Below are positions 25,326-34,530 of a stretch of DNA of 64,000 nt, in pieces. Where the stretch lies: positions 158,843 to 222,842 of the forward strand of contig JAFGJM010000010.1 of assembly GCA_016929095.1 (NCBI GenBank). The letters are read 5' to 3'. Every line of letters starts with the position of its first letter. Within the stretch, counting starts at the first letter, position 1. The notes under the pieces were generated by a model that saw nothing but the letters and a program-made list of their open reading frames with translations, was not told the DNA's origin and searched no databases. Origin of the DNA: Anaerolineales bacterium (GTDB lineage Bacteria; Chloroflexota; Anaerolineae; Anaerolineales; UBA4823). The position numbers and the translations under genes were made by a program.

Positions 25326-25943
25326 ATGACTATCGAAAATATATTCAAAACGATATTTTTTATTCTGTTTATTGGTCTATTGTGTATCCGTCTTTTCTAT
25401 GGCGTGAAAGTTCGAAAAACGGGTAAAAGCAGCTGGAAATTGGACCAGTCTGCAGTCGCGCGGGAGGGGAAATGGAGTATTATATTGCGACCGATCCTGT
25501 TTTTGTGTATGCTGGCGCTGGTTGCATTCTATGCAGTCGCCGATTCACCATCAAGCTGGTTGACTGTTCCCTTACCGGAATGGCTGCGCTGGCTGGGTGT
25601 GGGGCTTGGATTTTTCAGCCTTGCGCTTTTGGTATGGGTGCATCATACTCTGAGAGAGTATTGGTCTACGACACTTCAATTGCGAAACAGTCACACGATA
25701 ATTACCCGGGGTCCGTATGCCTGGGTCAGGCATCCCATGTATTCCGTGTTGATGCTGTGCTTCCTTGGACTTGCTCTGGTATCGGAAATCTGGTTGTTGT
25801 TGCTATGGGCTGTGTTATCGCCCGTTTTCTTCAACAGGATAGCTGGCATCGAAGAGATGATGATGAAGGAGCAATTTGGCGATGAATATCTCGCTTATAT
25901 GAACCAAACAGGCCGGTTTTTCCCTAAAATTTTTGCGAAGTAG
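25326..25943 (+). CDS. Isoprenylcysteine carboxyl methyltransferase (ICMT/PEMT)-family membrane protein, paralogue 1
   Basis: 205 aa with four to five membrane helices. The C-terminal half carries the SAM-binding signature ITRGPYAWVRHPMYSVLMLCFLGLALV and a final EEMMMKEQFGDEYLAYMNQTGRFFP. Bacterial members methylate lipids or isoprenoid-linked carboxylates; there is no CAAX system, so substrate is unknown. Followed 77 bp later by a related gene with the same architecture, suggesting tandem duplication. Confidence 0.8.
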   Translation: MTIENIFKTIFFILFIGLLCIRLFYGVKVRKTGKSSWKLDQSAVAREGKWSIILRPILFLCMLALVAFYAVADSPSSWLTVPLPEWLRWLGVGLGFFSLALLVWVHHTLREYWSTTLQLRNSHTIITRGPYAWVRHPMYSVLMLCFLGLALVSEIWLLLLWAVLSPVFFNRIAGIEEMMMKEQFGDEYLAYMNQTGRFFPKIFAK

Positions 25944-26020
25944 GGAAAGGGAATGTGATATCCAACATATTACTTTGTTTCAAGCTATTCGGGTTATGAT
26001 GGTGCACCTGGAGGTAAAAA

Positions 26021-26629
26021 TTGAATAAAGATATAGTATTTCGTGTCCTTATGTTCCTGGCTTTCGTAGCTATGATGACCATCCGCATCTACTATCAATC
26101 AAGAATATTCCGCGAAAAGAGAGGCGTTGATATCAAAGAGGGAAAGCTCAGTCTTATGGCGGGTGCTATTGCGGCGCTCACATCGATCGTATTTGGCGCG
26201 GAATATATTTTCACCCCCGGGGTTTTTGGGTTTGCCTATGCACTTCGCTATCCGGATTGGGTAAGGTGGCTTGGATGTTTTTTACTGATTGTTGGGATTA
26301 CCTTGTTGGGTTTGGCGCACCACCACTTGGGAAAGAGTTTCTCTTCGTTTGTGGTTTCGAAAGAAGATCAATTGCTGGTCGAGACAGGCCCATACCGCAG
26401 GATAAGGCATCCCATTTATTCAGCCTATATTTTAAATTACCTGGGGGGAGGGTTGTTAGCCAGCAATTGGGTCCTGACCGTGATACCGGTATTGATGTTT
26501 GGGATATTGGTAGCCATTCGTATGGGGCAAGAGGAAAAAGTAATGGAAGAGTCTTTTGGGCAAGCCTATATTGAATACGAGAAGCGAACCGGCAGGCTGA
26601 TACCACGAATGTTTGGAAATAATCATTAA
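26021..26629 (+). CDS. ICMT/PEMT-family membrane methyltransferase, paralogue 2
   Basis: 202 aa, same layout as the preceding gene: membrane helices, VETGPYRRIRHPIYSAYILNYLGGGLLASN, and EEKVMEESFGQAYIEYEKRTGRLIP. The start is TTG at 26021, fixed by GGAGGTAAAAA directly upstream. The shared core (GPYxxxRHPxYS, EExxxEQFGxxYxxYxxxTGRxxP) shows paralogy, but identity is moderate, so substrates may differ. Confidence 0.8.
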   Translation: MNKDIVFRVLMFLAFVAMMTIRIYYQSRIFREKRGVDIKEGKLSLMAGAIAALTSIVFGAEYIFTPGVFGFAYALRYPDWVRWLGCFLLIVGITLLGLAHHHLGKSFSSFVVSKEDQLLVETGPYRRIRHPIYSAYILNYLGGGLLASNWVLTVIPVLMFGILVAIRMGQEEKVMEESFGQAYIEYEKRTGRLIPRMFGNNH

Positions 26630-26845
26630 TATATAACAATCGCTATCGATTTATCCTTGATCTGTTTTCAAATGGTAGAATGATACGGAATATTAAGTTA
26701 TCTGTTTTCAGTAAAGTGTGAGTCGAGTTTAGAGAATTATATATCAAATTAAATCAATTATTGCTTTCCTAATGGGAATATTTCCAGGATTATTGTGTTC
26801 CTGGTTTCTTTAAAAGTATCCTTATCATTCACATCAGGAGTTTTT

Positions 26846-27373
26846 ATGCCTACTCCCAATTTTATACAATCGATCCTTGAATACCCGTTTATCTCTCGCA
26901 TCCGCCGTAACCATGGTCTGGAGCATGCCACACTGCATATGCTGGCGCAGCGTTTCCCGCGCACCAGCTTTGCCGGGCATTCCGACGCGGGCGGTTTTTG
27001 GATCATGGGCGATGCAACCACCGATGAAATTCAAACCGCGGTCGACGAGGCGTTAAGCCGGCTGCAACAAGGAGAGCGGAACCTGGCGGTGCATCCCAAT
27101 TGCGGTACCAATCTGGCAGCGGCATCGATTTTGGCGGGTGTGGCGGCCGCGTTGGCCATGACCGGGGTTGGTAAACGCTGGCGGGATAAACTCGAGCGCC
27201 TGCCTCTGGCAATCTCGCTAGCCTCCCTGGCATTGATGGCCGCTCAACCGATTGGCATGATCTTGCAACGCGAGTTTACCACCGAAAGTTTACCGGCCGG
27301 TTTACATGTAACCGGCATCCATGCCACAAAGCGCGGCGGTTGGCGCGCCCATCGTATTACCACACGAGGCTGA
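26846..27373 (+). CDS. DUF6391-type membrane protein
   Basis: 175 aa. The N-terminal motif RIRRNHGLEHATLHML, followed by FAGHSDAGGFWIMGDATTDEI and VHPNCGTNLAAASILAG with hydrophobic segments near residues 92-112 and 125-145, matches what I recall of DUF6391 proteins of cyanobacteria and Chloroflexota. The conserved HxxEHAT and HPNCGTN could bind a metal; function is unknown. The ATG at 26846 has ATCAGGAG upstream; an earlier in-frame ATG at 26795 lacks a site. It ends 2 bp before holA. Confidence 0.7.
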   Translation: MPTPNFIQSILEYPFISRIRRNHGLEHATLHMLAQRFPRTSFAGHSDAGGFWIMGDATTDEIQTAVDEALSRLQQGERNLAVHPNCGTNLAAASILAGVAAALAMTGVGKRWRDKLERLPLAISLASLALMAAQPIGMILQREFTTESLPAGLHVTGIHATKRGGWRAHRITTRG

Positions 27374-27375
27374 CC

Positions 27376-28386
27376 TTGTCTGATGATGTAATACCGGTTG
27401 TATACATCTTTCATGGCGAAGATGAATTTGCCATTGCTCAATTAATTTCCGAGAAGGAAAAAGAGATGGGCGATCCGGCTATTGCTTCTATGAATATCTC
27501 CCGGTTGGATGGGCGAAACCTGTCACTAGATGAGTTGTATACCACCGCAGCGGCAATTCCCTTTTTGGGGGACAGGCGGATGGTAGTGGTAAATGATTTA
27601 ATCAATACCATAGATACACCCGAACTCCAAGAAAAATTAATCAAATATCTGGAAAATCTACCGCCGACTACCCGGCTGGTCTTGGTGGAAAATACAAGCC
27701 TTCTCCCTAAAAAGGATCATAAAACCGATAAACAAAAATCACACTGGCTCGTTGCATGGGCAGAGCAAGCGCCAAAAATTGCCTATGCTAAAAATTTTCC
27801 TATTCTTGAAAGTCATGCCCTGGCGGAGCGGATAAAACAGCAAGCCATACAGGCTGGGGGATCTATTACCGATGAGGCTGCCGGGCTTCTGGCAGATTTG
27901 TGTGGCGAGAATCCGCGCATGGCGCACCAGGAGATTTTAAAACTTCTCATATATGTGAATTACAAACGTCCGATAGATGCCGACGATGTGAGGGATATTA
28001 CCCCTGACGCCAGTGTTTTAGAAAAGTTTGCCCTGGCGAATGCCCTGCGTGAGCGTAATGTACGTGAGGCGCTAAGGGTTGTTTGCAAGGAATTGGAAAA
28101 CACCGAACCCTATATGCTTGTCGCAAGCATTGCCTACCAATTTCGCACCCTGTTGTGCGCCAGAGATGGTTTGGACCGCGGGGGTGATATTCGCAGCCTG
28201 GCCAGGGAAATGAAAATCTCTGAAGGGTACGCCCGTCATCTGTTCCAACAGGCACAAAGGTTTTCATCGGGTGAACTTGAAGATATCTATCGCCGCCTGT
28301 TAAAGGTCGATGAAGCCATAAAAACCAGCCAAATGGATGGGGATGTCGCTTTACAATACTTTATTTCAGATTTCGCCAGAGAGTAA
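27376..28386 (+). CDS. holA: DNA polymerase III delta subunit
   Basis: 336 aa from a TTG at 27376 preceded by ACGAGGCTGACC; this start removes overlap with the previous gene. Contains the HolA fold: VVYIFHGEDEFAIAQLI at the N-terminus, TTAAAIPFLGDRRMVVV, LPPTTRLVLVEN, then the lid and collar domains (GLLADLCGENPRMAHQEILKLLIY, FALANALRERNVREALRVVCKEL, LLKVDEAIKTSQMDGDVALQYFI). The delta subunit opens the beta clamp in the clamp-loader complex. Placement after the DUF6391 gene is close (2 bp), so they form an operon. Confidence 0.9.
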   Translation: MSDDVIPVVYIFHGEDEFAIAQLISEKEKEMGDPAIASMNISRLDGRNLSLDELYTTAAAIPFLGDRRMVVVNDLINTIDTPELQEKLIKYLENLPPTTRLVLVENTSLLPKKDHKTDKQKSHWLVAWAEQAPKIAYAKNFPILESHALAERIKQQAIQAGGSITDEAAGLLADLCGENPRMAHQEILKLLIYVNYKRPIDADDVRDITPDASVLEKFALANALRERNVREALRVVCKELENTEPYMLVASIAYQFRTLLCARDGLDRGGDIRSLAREMKISEGYARHLFQQAQRFSSGELEDIYRRLLKVDEAIKTSQMDGDVALQYFISDFARE

Positions 28387-28597
28387 AACAGAAAAATTAT
28401 ACATAGTTGAAACATTGCCAGTAAATTATCTGGGAAAAATCAATTATGCATGGTAGCAGGTATTCATTCCCTGGTGAGAGAACAGCTATTTTTTGCAACC
28501 TCCTAAAAAATATGACGTATTGTTATACGTAAGAAATCAAATATTTAGAGTAAAATTATATCCTTTTAGGCAACCTGTCATCTATGTGATTACAATT

Positions 28598-29938
28598 ATG
28601 ATGAATAATAAATCCACTCAAGTTAAATCTATGAAGCCCTTCTTCGTCGTCTGGACCGGGCAGGCGTTTTCTTTATTCGGCAGCAGCCTGGTGCAATTTG
28701 CCCTGGTCTGGTATCTCACCCAGCGCACCGGGTCAGCCACCATTTTAGCAACCGCCACCCTGGTAGCTTTCTTGCCGGATGTGTTCCTCGGCCCATATAT
28801 CGGTGCGCTGGTAGACCGCTGGAGCCGGCGGCTGGTAATGATGGCTGCCGATGGGCTGATCGCACTGGCAACCCTGGGTCTGGCTGCGCTGTTCCTGGCG
28901 GATAAAGTAGAAGTGTGGCATATTTATGTCATTATGTTCATAAGAGCTCTGGGCGGGACCTTCCACTGGCCGGCGATGCAATCTTCTACCTCACTCATGG
29001 TACCCACAGAGCATCTATCACGCATTGCCGGACTAAACCAAGCGCTACGCGGTGCCATGTCCATCGTCGCGCCGATGGCGGGCGCCTTGTTATTGGCTGT
29101 TATACCCATGCAGGGTATTTTGGCTATCGATGTGGGGACGGCGGTTATTGCCATTATCTGCCTGTTTTTCGTCATCATTCCGCAGCCCGAGCAATCGCCG
29201 GAAGACCAGGGTTCGGCGCTTAAAGCCATGTTGGAGGGATTCCGCTACGTGAAAGCCTGGCCGGGCATGATGCTATTGATGCTCATGGCAACCGTTCTCA
29301 ATTTTTTCATCAACCCGGCGTTCTCTCTGACTCCTCTCCTGGTGACCGAACATTTCAAGGGCGGGGCGCTGCAATTAGGCTGGATGGAATCGGCAATGGG
29401 CATCGGTGTGGTGGCTGGCGGGCTGGTATTGAGCGTGTGGGGAGGCTTTAAAAAGCGCATCCTGACCACGCTGATGGGACTGGCTGTTTGCGGTTTGGGT
29501 GTGCTCGCTATCGGTTTCACGCCGGCGGAATATTTGAATATCGCCATTGCCAGCATGTTCATCGGCGGTTTTGCCATGCCCATTGTCAACGGGCCGTTAT
29601 TTGCCATTCTGCAGGATAAAGTGGCGCCGGAAAAGCAGGGGCGGGTATTCACACTGGTAAGCTCACTTGCCGGCGCGGCGGCGCCATTGGGTTTAGCCAT
29701 TGCCGGACCGGTAGCAGATTGGATCGGCGTGCAGGGCTGGTTTGTGGTGGCAGGTGTGGTGTCGTTGTTGATGGCTGTGACAGGCCCGCTTATGCGCCCG
29801 ATCATGAAACTGGAAGAAAATCACAGGGAGATTAAAGCGGAAGCACCTCTAGAAAATAACAGTGAATTAAAGGAAGCAGCAACGGAAAGACATAAAGGCG
29901 TTTCCCCTGAAGAACAGATTGTGTGCAGACCTCAATAA
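28598..29938 (+). CDS. MFS exporter (MefA/enterobactin-exporter-like)
   Basis: 446 aa with about 12 membrane helices. Typical segments: FVVWTGQAFSLFGSSLVQFALVWYLTQRTGSA, DVFLGPYIGALVDRWSRRLVMMAAD (MFS loop 2-3 motif), RALGGTFHWPAMQSSTSLMVP. This family exports macrolides, siderophores or other compounds. The start is placed at MMNNKST (28598); a TTG frame extends to 28493 but the added stretch is not MFS-like, and MKPFFVVW at 28631 is an alternative. No clear ribosome-binding site. The last 40 residues are polar and acidic. Confidence 0.85.
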   Translation: MMNNKSTQVKSMKPFFVVWTGQAFSLFGSSLVQFALVWYLTQRTGSATILATATLVAFLPDVFLGPYIGALVDRWSRRLVMMAADGLIALATLGLAALFLADKVEVWHIYVIMFIRALGGTFHWPAMQSSTSLMVPTEHLSRIAGLNQALRGAMSIVAPMAGALLLAVIPMQGILAIDVGTAVIAIICLFFVIIPQPEQSPEDQGSALKAMLEGFRYVKAWPGMMLLMLMATVLNFFINPAFSLTPLLVTEHFKGGALQLGWMESAMGIGVVAGGLVLSVWGGFKKRILTTLMGLAVCGLGVLAIGFTPAEYLNIAIASMFIGGFAMPIVNGPLFAILQDKVAPEKQGRVFTLVSSLAGAAAPLGLAIAGPVADWIGVQGWFVVAGVVSLLMAVTGPLMRPIMKLEENHREIKAEAPLENNSELKEAATERHKGVSPEEQIVCRPQ

Positions 29939-30004
29939 ACCGGGGTTGCTAACGCGGTGCTTAAATCATGATTATTATCAAACGATCTGACGCGTCCCTC
30001 CTCA

Positions 30005-30037
30005 CCTCCCCCAAAAAGCGCAGATTTTTGGGGGAGG
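30005..30037. other. Perfect 13-bp hairpin between converging genes
   Basis: Arms 30005-30017 and 30025-30037 (CCTCCCCCAAAAA and complement) enclose a 7-nt loop. No T-run follows in either direction, so it is not a standard terminator, though it sits between the MFS and YCF48 gene ends. Confidence 0.6.
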
Positions 30038-30068
30038 CAGGTAGGGGCAGCGGGAGATGAGGGGGGCT

Positions 30069-30104
30069 CCTGGTTTCCTTATTTATCTTTTATTTTCATA
30101 CAAG
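30069..30104 (+). repeat. Pyrimidine-rich 36-bp dispersed repeat, copy 2
   Basis: Agrees at 32 of 36 positions with 21527-21562. It lies 8 bp from the stop codon of the YCF48-repeat gene, again near a gene end. Confidence 0.6.
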
Positions 30105-30111
30105 TGAAATA

Positions 30112-32430
30112 TTATCGGATCACGATAGGTAAATATATCGCATAACTTTTACCCAGAACCGCAAAGTAGGATAAATGGTCGGGGTTGGCTGTCACTGTAT
30201 TGCGGAAAAAGTCAGCGCTGCTGGTGGTTTCCATAACCCAAGCGCTGCCATTCCAATAATAAAGACCTAATTGCGAATCTTCGATCAAGAATGACCCCGA
30301 ATAATCCACGGTGATCGTATAGGAAGCGCCGGGGGCAAGGCTGGCAGGATTGCCTGTGCTGCTGTATACCGCCGTAAGATCGAACATGCGGTAACCTGTG
30401 AGCTGACCGGTGGATGGCAACTGTGAGGCACTCATGGGGGTGTGGGTAATGATCACTGTGGAAGTGACCGCGCCGGTGGGGAAGCGGATAGTTGTGCTTC
30501 CATCGCCGGAAAAAGCATCCCCGCCATCGGCTGCGGTTACGGTCCCGGTTACCGGTACCGTGTTGCTCGGACGGTTGGAGAGGAGTAATCCGTTAATGCC
30601 TCCAGCCCATATCACAGGACCTTCTCCATGACGGAAAGAATGCACGCTGTATAACAGTCCCGCATCAATGGGGGTTTCTTCCTCCAGCCAGGTGTTGCCA
30701 AGGTCACCGCTGGCCAGGATCAAACTTTCACTGCTGGAATCATCCGAGCCTACTACCCAACCCCATGCCGGGCCGACAAAATCCATATCCATGAAAGTAA
30801 CATCAGGGAAACCGTGGTTCTTGGTACTCCAGTTATTACCCCCGTCTAAGGAGGCGATGATCGTGTTATCACTTACAGCCCAAAGGTATTGATCGTAGCA
30901 ATAGACAGATTTTATGGTCTCGGTTATTCCGCTGGTTTGGGTAAACCAATCACTGGCGTTCACCGTTGCCCAGATGTTTCCATTTACACCTACCGCCCAG
31001 CCGTGATAAAAATCGCTGAAACAGACATCGTGTATTGCGGTCGAGTAGATGGTTTTCTCAAGCGTCCAATCACTCCCCGCGTTGATGGTTTTCAAGATCC
31101 ACCCGTTACCGCCCACCGCGCCGCCTACCGCCCAGCCGTCATCCGGGCTGGTAAATTGAACTGCGTGCATAGGCCCGCCAACGGGATAGGTTTGCGAGTC
31201 CCAATTAACACCGCCGTCAATGGTGGATAAGATCGTTCCTGACCCGTAGAGTCCCCCTACCGCCCAACCCCGGTGTTCGGTGATGAATTGAACATCATTC
31301 ATGTAGGGAATGCCGCTTTTCTGAACCCCCCAGGATTTACCGCCATCGGATGTGTATAATATTTCGCCCGGAAAGCCAGCGATACTGGCGCCCGTTACAG
31401 CCCATCCCCGGTTTCTATCGATGAAATACATCCCATTGACCGTCATATCTGCAGACTCGATACGGTGGACCCAGGTGTTGCCGCCATCAGTCGTCGAGAG
31501 CACTGTACCGGCGCTGCCCACTATCCAGCCTTGTTGATCGTTTACAAAATCCAGGTTGTACAGCGTGGCGTCCGTACCGCTTGTAAGTTCAGTCCAGGAG
31601 GGATATGCGTACCTGGCGATAAAACCGCCATCGCCCACCGCCCAGCCGTGATTGGCATCCGACAATTCCAGCGAATAGAGGTTACGGGTCCAGCCTGATA
31701 AGATCCACTCGCCCCAGTTCGTTCCGCCATTGGAAGTTGTCCACAGAGCGCTGCCCCAGCCGACGATCCAGCCATTATTCTGATCTACAAAATCCACATC
31801 ATAAAGGGCGTGAATTTCATCGCAAGAGGGTTGATCATTCCAGGTTGATCCTCCATTGGTGGTGGCGATAACCGTGCCGTTTGCCCCAACGCTCCAGCCG
31901 TGAGTGGTATCTACGAAATCCACGCCATACAGCGTTTCGGTGGTATTACTGGTTTGCGAGGTCCACAACAGACCCCCATTCTGAGTGGTCAAAATCGTTC
32001 CGTTATCTCCCACCGCCCAACCGTAATTGGTATTGACAAAATATACCCGATAGAGATATTCACTGGTGGGCGTGGTCTGAGTAACCCAGGTTACGCCGCC
32101 GTCGTCAGTTGCGAGAATCACGCCGCCATCACCTGCAGCCCAACCGTGATCATTATCCAGGAATTGTACATCTTGAAGCGTTGATTTTATGCCACTGGTC
32201 TGAGGGGTCCAACTTAAGCCGGCATTGGTTGTATGAATGATCAAACCGCCCCCCCCTACAGCCCACCCGACCATGTTGTTGATAAAAGATACGCCGGCTA
32301 TTCCGCCCCCAGAAATCCAGTGCCAGCCGGGCAGATCCACATAACCTGTTGAAGACGCGCTTCCTGGCACAGACCCAAGCAACGCGAAAATCAGAGCCAA
32401 CCCAACGAAAGCTCGTAATTTCGAAGCCAT
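30112..32430 (-). CDS. Secreted YCF48/BNR-repeat beta-propeller protein
   Basis: 772 aa from the ATG at 32430, which has AAAGGAGATTTCA upstream. Signal peptide 1-26. About 13 repeats of some 40 residues follow the pattern xGWAVGxxGTIxxTxxGGxxWxxQTS (for example HGWAAGDGGVILATDDGGVTW and YGWAVGDNGTILTTQNGGLLW), the YCF48-like fold also found in photosystem II assembly factors and BNR proteins; probably two propellers. Residues 650-760 form a beta-sandwich tail, and the protein ends AIYLPIVIR, a C-terminal motif shape I associate with exported Anaerolineae proteins. No catalytic residues; a surface-binding role is likely. Confidence 0.82.
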   Translation of the reverse strand: MASKLRAFVGLALIFALLGSVPGSASSTGYVDLPGWHWISGGGIAGVSFINNMVGWAVGGGGLIIHTTNAGLSWTPQTSGIKSTLQDVQFLDNDHGWAAGDGGVILATDDGGVTWVTQTTPTSEYLYRVYFVNTNYGWAVGDNGTILTTQNGGLLWTSQTSNTTETLYGVDFVDTTHGWSVGANGTVIATTNGGSTWNDQPSCDEIHALYDVDFVDQNNGWIVGWGSALWTTSNGGTNWGEWILSGWTRNLYSLELSDANHGWAVGDGGFIARYAYPSWTELTSGTDATLYNLDFVNDQQGWIVGSAGTVLSTTDGGNTWVHRIESADMTVNGMYFIDRNRGWAVTGASIAGFPGEILYTSDGGKSWGVQKSGIPYMNDVQFITEHRGWAVGGLYGSGTILSTIDGGVNWDSQTYPVGGPMHAVQFTSPDDGWAVGGAVGGNGWILKTINAGSDWTLEKTIYSTAIHDVCFSDFYHGWAVGVNGNIWATVNASDWFTQTSGITETIKSVYCYDQYLWAVSDNTIIASLDGGNNWSTKNHGFPDVTFMDMDFVGPAWGWVVGSDDSSSESLILASGDLGNTWLEEETPIDAGLLYSVHSFRHGEGPVIWAGGINGLLLSNRPSNTVPVTGTVTAADGGDAFSGDGSTTIRFPTGAVTSTVIITHTPMSASQLPSTGQLTGYRMFDLTAVYSSTGNPASLAPGASYTITVDYSGSFLIEDSQLGLYYWNGSAWVMETTSSADFFRNTVTANPDHLSYFAVLGKSYAIYLPIVIR

Positions 32431-32645
32431 TGAAATCTCCTTTCTTTGATGATCGGATTTTTCTACAAAGCTAATAAATGATAGGGAGGTATTGTTTTTT
32501 CGGTGAACGATATTAACCGTACTGCATTGTTCGCCCAAGATAATATTGAATTGATATTCTGCATTTGTGGCAAGCAATCAGGTTAAGATCAACACATTGT
32601 GCCTGATCATTCGTCGCTGGCAGGTGATACCTATCAATATAAATT

Positions 32646-32674
32646 ATTATACAGTTTTCTTTTTTTTAGGGCAA
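32646..32674 (-). promoter_or_regulatory. Promoter of the YCF48-repeat gene
   Basis: On the minus strand TTGCCC (32669-32674), 17-bp spacer, TATAAT (32646-32651). It would give a leader of about 210 nt before the ATG at 32430. The gap 32431-32857 holds otherwise only the terminator at 32786-32832. Confidence 0.55.
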
Positions 32675-32785
32675 ATAAAAAGCACAATAATCAAACCGAA
32701 CTTTCATAATAGTGCGATGAAATAAGATGGATCGGAATTCAGCGGTGGAAACGATTACCAAAAGCTGGTAGGAAAATGAAATTAT

Positions 32786-32832
32786 AAAAACGACTTCAAT
32801 CGTTAAAATTCTCAATAATAACGATTGAAGTC
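32786..32832 (-). terminator. Terminator behind the broken M20 gene
   Basis: A 14-bp perfect stem (32792-32805 with 32819-32832), 13-nt loop and, on the minus strand, GTTTTT. It lies 26 bp beyond the stop of the pseudogene. Confidence 0.82.
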
Positions 32833-32857
32833 AAGTCTCCAAATATTGAGGTGTAGG

Positions 32858-34250
32858 CTACTGGTCGATCAGAAGCTGGCTATCGGGAAACGGTTTTACA
32901 TCGTTGGGGATCGGAGAAACGTAGGGAGAATTTTTGGTACGCTCGTAAAACTCCTGTCTGGCGCTCTCCAGCAATTGTGGATTGGATAGAAAATCGATCG
33001 CTGTCGCTGCCAATACCTGACCCTCGTAAATCATCCCTTTATGACCGATCCCCATGCCTACTTGAGCAACCTGCTGCCAGGTATGGAGAGAAGTTCCCAC
33101 CACACCGCAAGACGTGGCGATCTGAGATAAGGGGACAACCTGGCTTACATCGGCGACATCGGTAGAGCCTGGTCCAATCAGGTCAGTTTTAATCGGCGGA
33201 AGAACACCATCAGCCAGCAGTTTCCCCTTCAACTGCGGGGAATTCTCTAAATCAGGGATACCGATCATTTTTCCGAACTCGCGAAGGAACGGCGTTACAG
33301 GTAAAGTCTTGGTTATCTCTTCAGCAAAATCCAACTCGTCTTGCGTATAAGTCGGTGGTTTGATTTGTTCTAATTGGGCATACAGCGCATCCGTTATTGT
33401 ATCGTTTCTGACCAGACCGGAACAGGCGCTAACAAACACAGCCTCGAATTCGGTGCCAGTCATCATCGCAGCCCCCTTGGCAATCTTCTGAACGCGCTCA
33501 TAGAGCGCCATCACATCGCTCATCTTGGGCGCACGAATATAGTAACAAGATTCGGCAAAGGCGGGCACGATATTTGGCGCCTCACCTCCATTCGTAATGA
33601 TGGTGTGAATACGCGCGTCGGGGATCATATGCTCGCGCAGATAATTCACTCCCACGTTCATCAATTCGACTGCATCCAGCGCGCAGCATCCATAATATGG
33701 GTTTGTGGATGCATGGGCTGCTCTGCCATGGAATTTAAAAAACGCCTTTAAAATCGATAAACAGCGAATAGTGATACTGCTGTTAAACATCCCTGGATGC
33801 CAGGTGAGAGCCAGATCTACATCATCGAAGCAGCCCGCTTTTACCATAAACACCTTGGCTGCTCCGCCTTCTTCAGCCGGGCAGCCATAATACCGAATGG
33901 TCCCCGAAACATCTCCTGCGGGAATCGCCTACGCCACGCCCACCGCTGCCGCTAATGAGCCTGCTCCAAGAAGGTTATGACCACAACCATGTCCATTAGC
34001 ATGCTCGATCAGTGGCTCCTTGTAAGGGACGGCTTTTTGGCTGAAACCCGGCAGGGCGTCAAACTCACCCAGGATGGCTATCACCGGCTTTTCCTTGCCA
34101 AACTCTCCGATAAACGCAGTCGGAATGTCAGCGACACCACGCTTGACTTCAAACCCATACGTTTCGAGCATGATTGCCATAAATTGTGCAAGATTATTCC
34201 ATGGGATATCCATTGGGATGATTAGCTAAGATATAAACAACCAAGGCATC
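32858..34250 (-). pseudogene. M20-family amidohydrolase (AbgB/aminobenzoyl-glutamate hydrolase-like), disrupted
   Basis: Two open segments in one frame, 34213-33929 and 33928-32858, read as a single M20 metallohydrolase broken by a lone TAG at 33929-33931. The sequence continues across it without loss: AAAVGVA, stop, AIPAGDVSGTIRYYGCPAEEGGAAKVFMVKAG. Metal and catalytic motifs survive (EFDALPGFSQ, HANGHGCGHNLLGAG, PAEEGGA, HPGMFNS, STDVADVSQVVP). The N-terminus is also damaged: about 30 expected residues are missing and a recognisable NHPNGYPMEQ-like remnant lies in another frame near 34215-34245, implying a frameshift. Intact relatives cleave p-aminobenzoyl-glutamate or similar amides. TAG ends ordinary genes in this window, so recoding is unlikely. 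Confidence 0.8.
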
Positions 34251-34440
34251 AGCTAATCATTTATTGTGCTGATTGGATACTGTAACGAGAATCACTAAAA
34301 GAGCCCATGATCATTCACCAGAAGATGGGTTTATCGACTTTGTTTACCACGAACCATCCCATGGATAAGGTTGCATGAATTAGAAAATTACAAGATAATT
34401 GAAATAAGATATGCGATTGGTGAAAAATACCTTCTTTCTT

Positions 34441-34467
34441 TGAATGAATATTTTTGCAACACTCTCA
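34441..34467 (+). repeat. 27-bp direct repeat, left copy
   Basis: Starts TGAATGAATA and ends CAACACTCTCA; 25 of 27 bases match 41172-41198. It lies about 60 bp before the P-type ATPase start. The TGAATGAATA core also occurs on the minus strand at 41000-41009, upstream of the universal stress protein, so a shared operator is possible. Confidence 0.6.
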
Positions 34468-34478
34468 AGAGAAGAAAC

Positions 34479-34507
34479 TTGATTTTCTGATAATATTCAT
34501 GTAAATT
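34479..34507 (+). promoter_or_regulatory. Candidate promoter of the P-type ATPase gene
   Basis: TTGATT (34479-34484), 17-bp spacer, TAAATT (34502-34507), just downstream of the 27-bp repeat. Both boxes are moderate matches, and the implied leader is short (about 20 nt). Confidence 0.35.
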
Positions 34508-34530
34508 TTAGAATTAAAAAGGTGGCTACG

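Noticed and set aside
33929..33931. TAG in the M20 gene as a recoded (pyrrolysine-like) codon
   Set aside because: TAG ends ordinary genes here, for example the GH4 gene, no downstream recoding element is visible, and the same gene has a second lesion at its 5' end.
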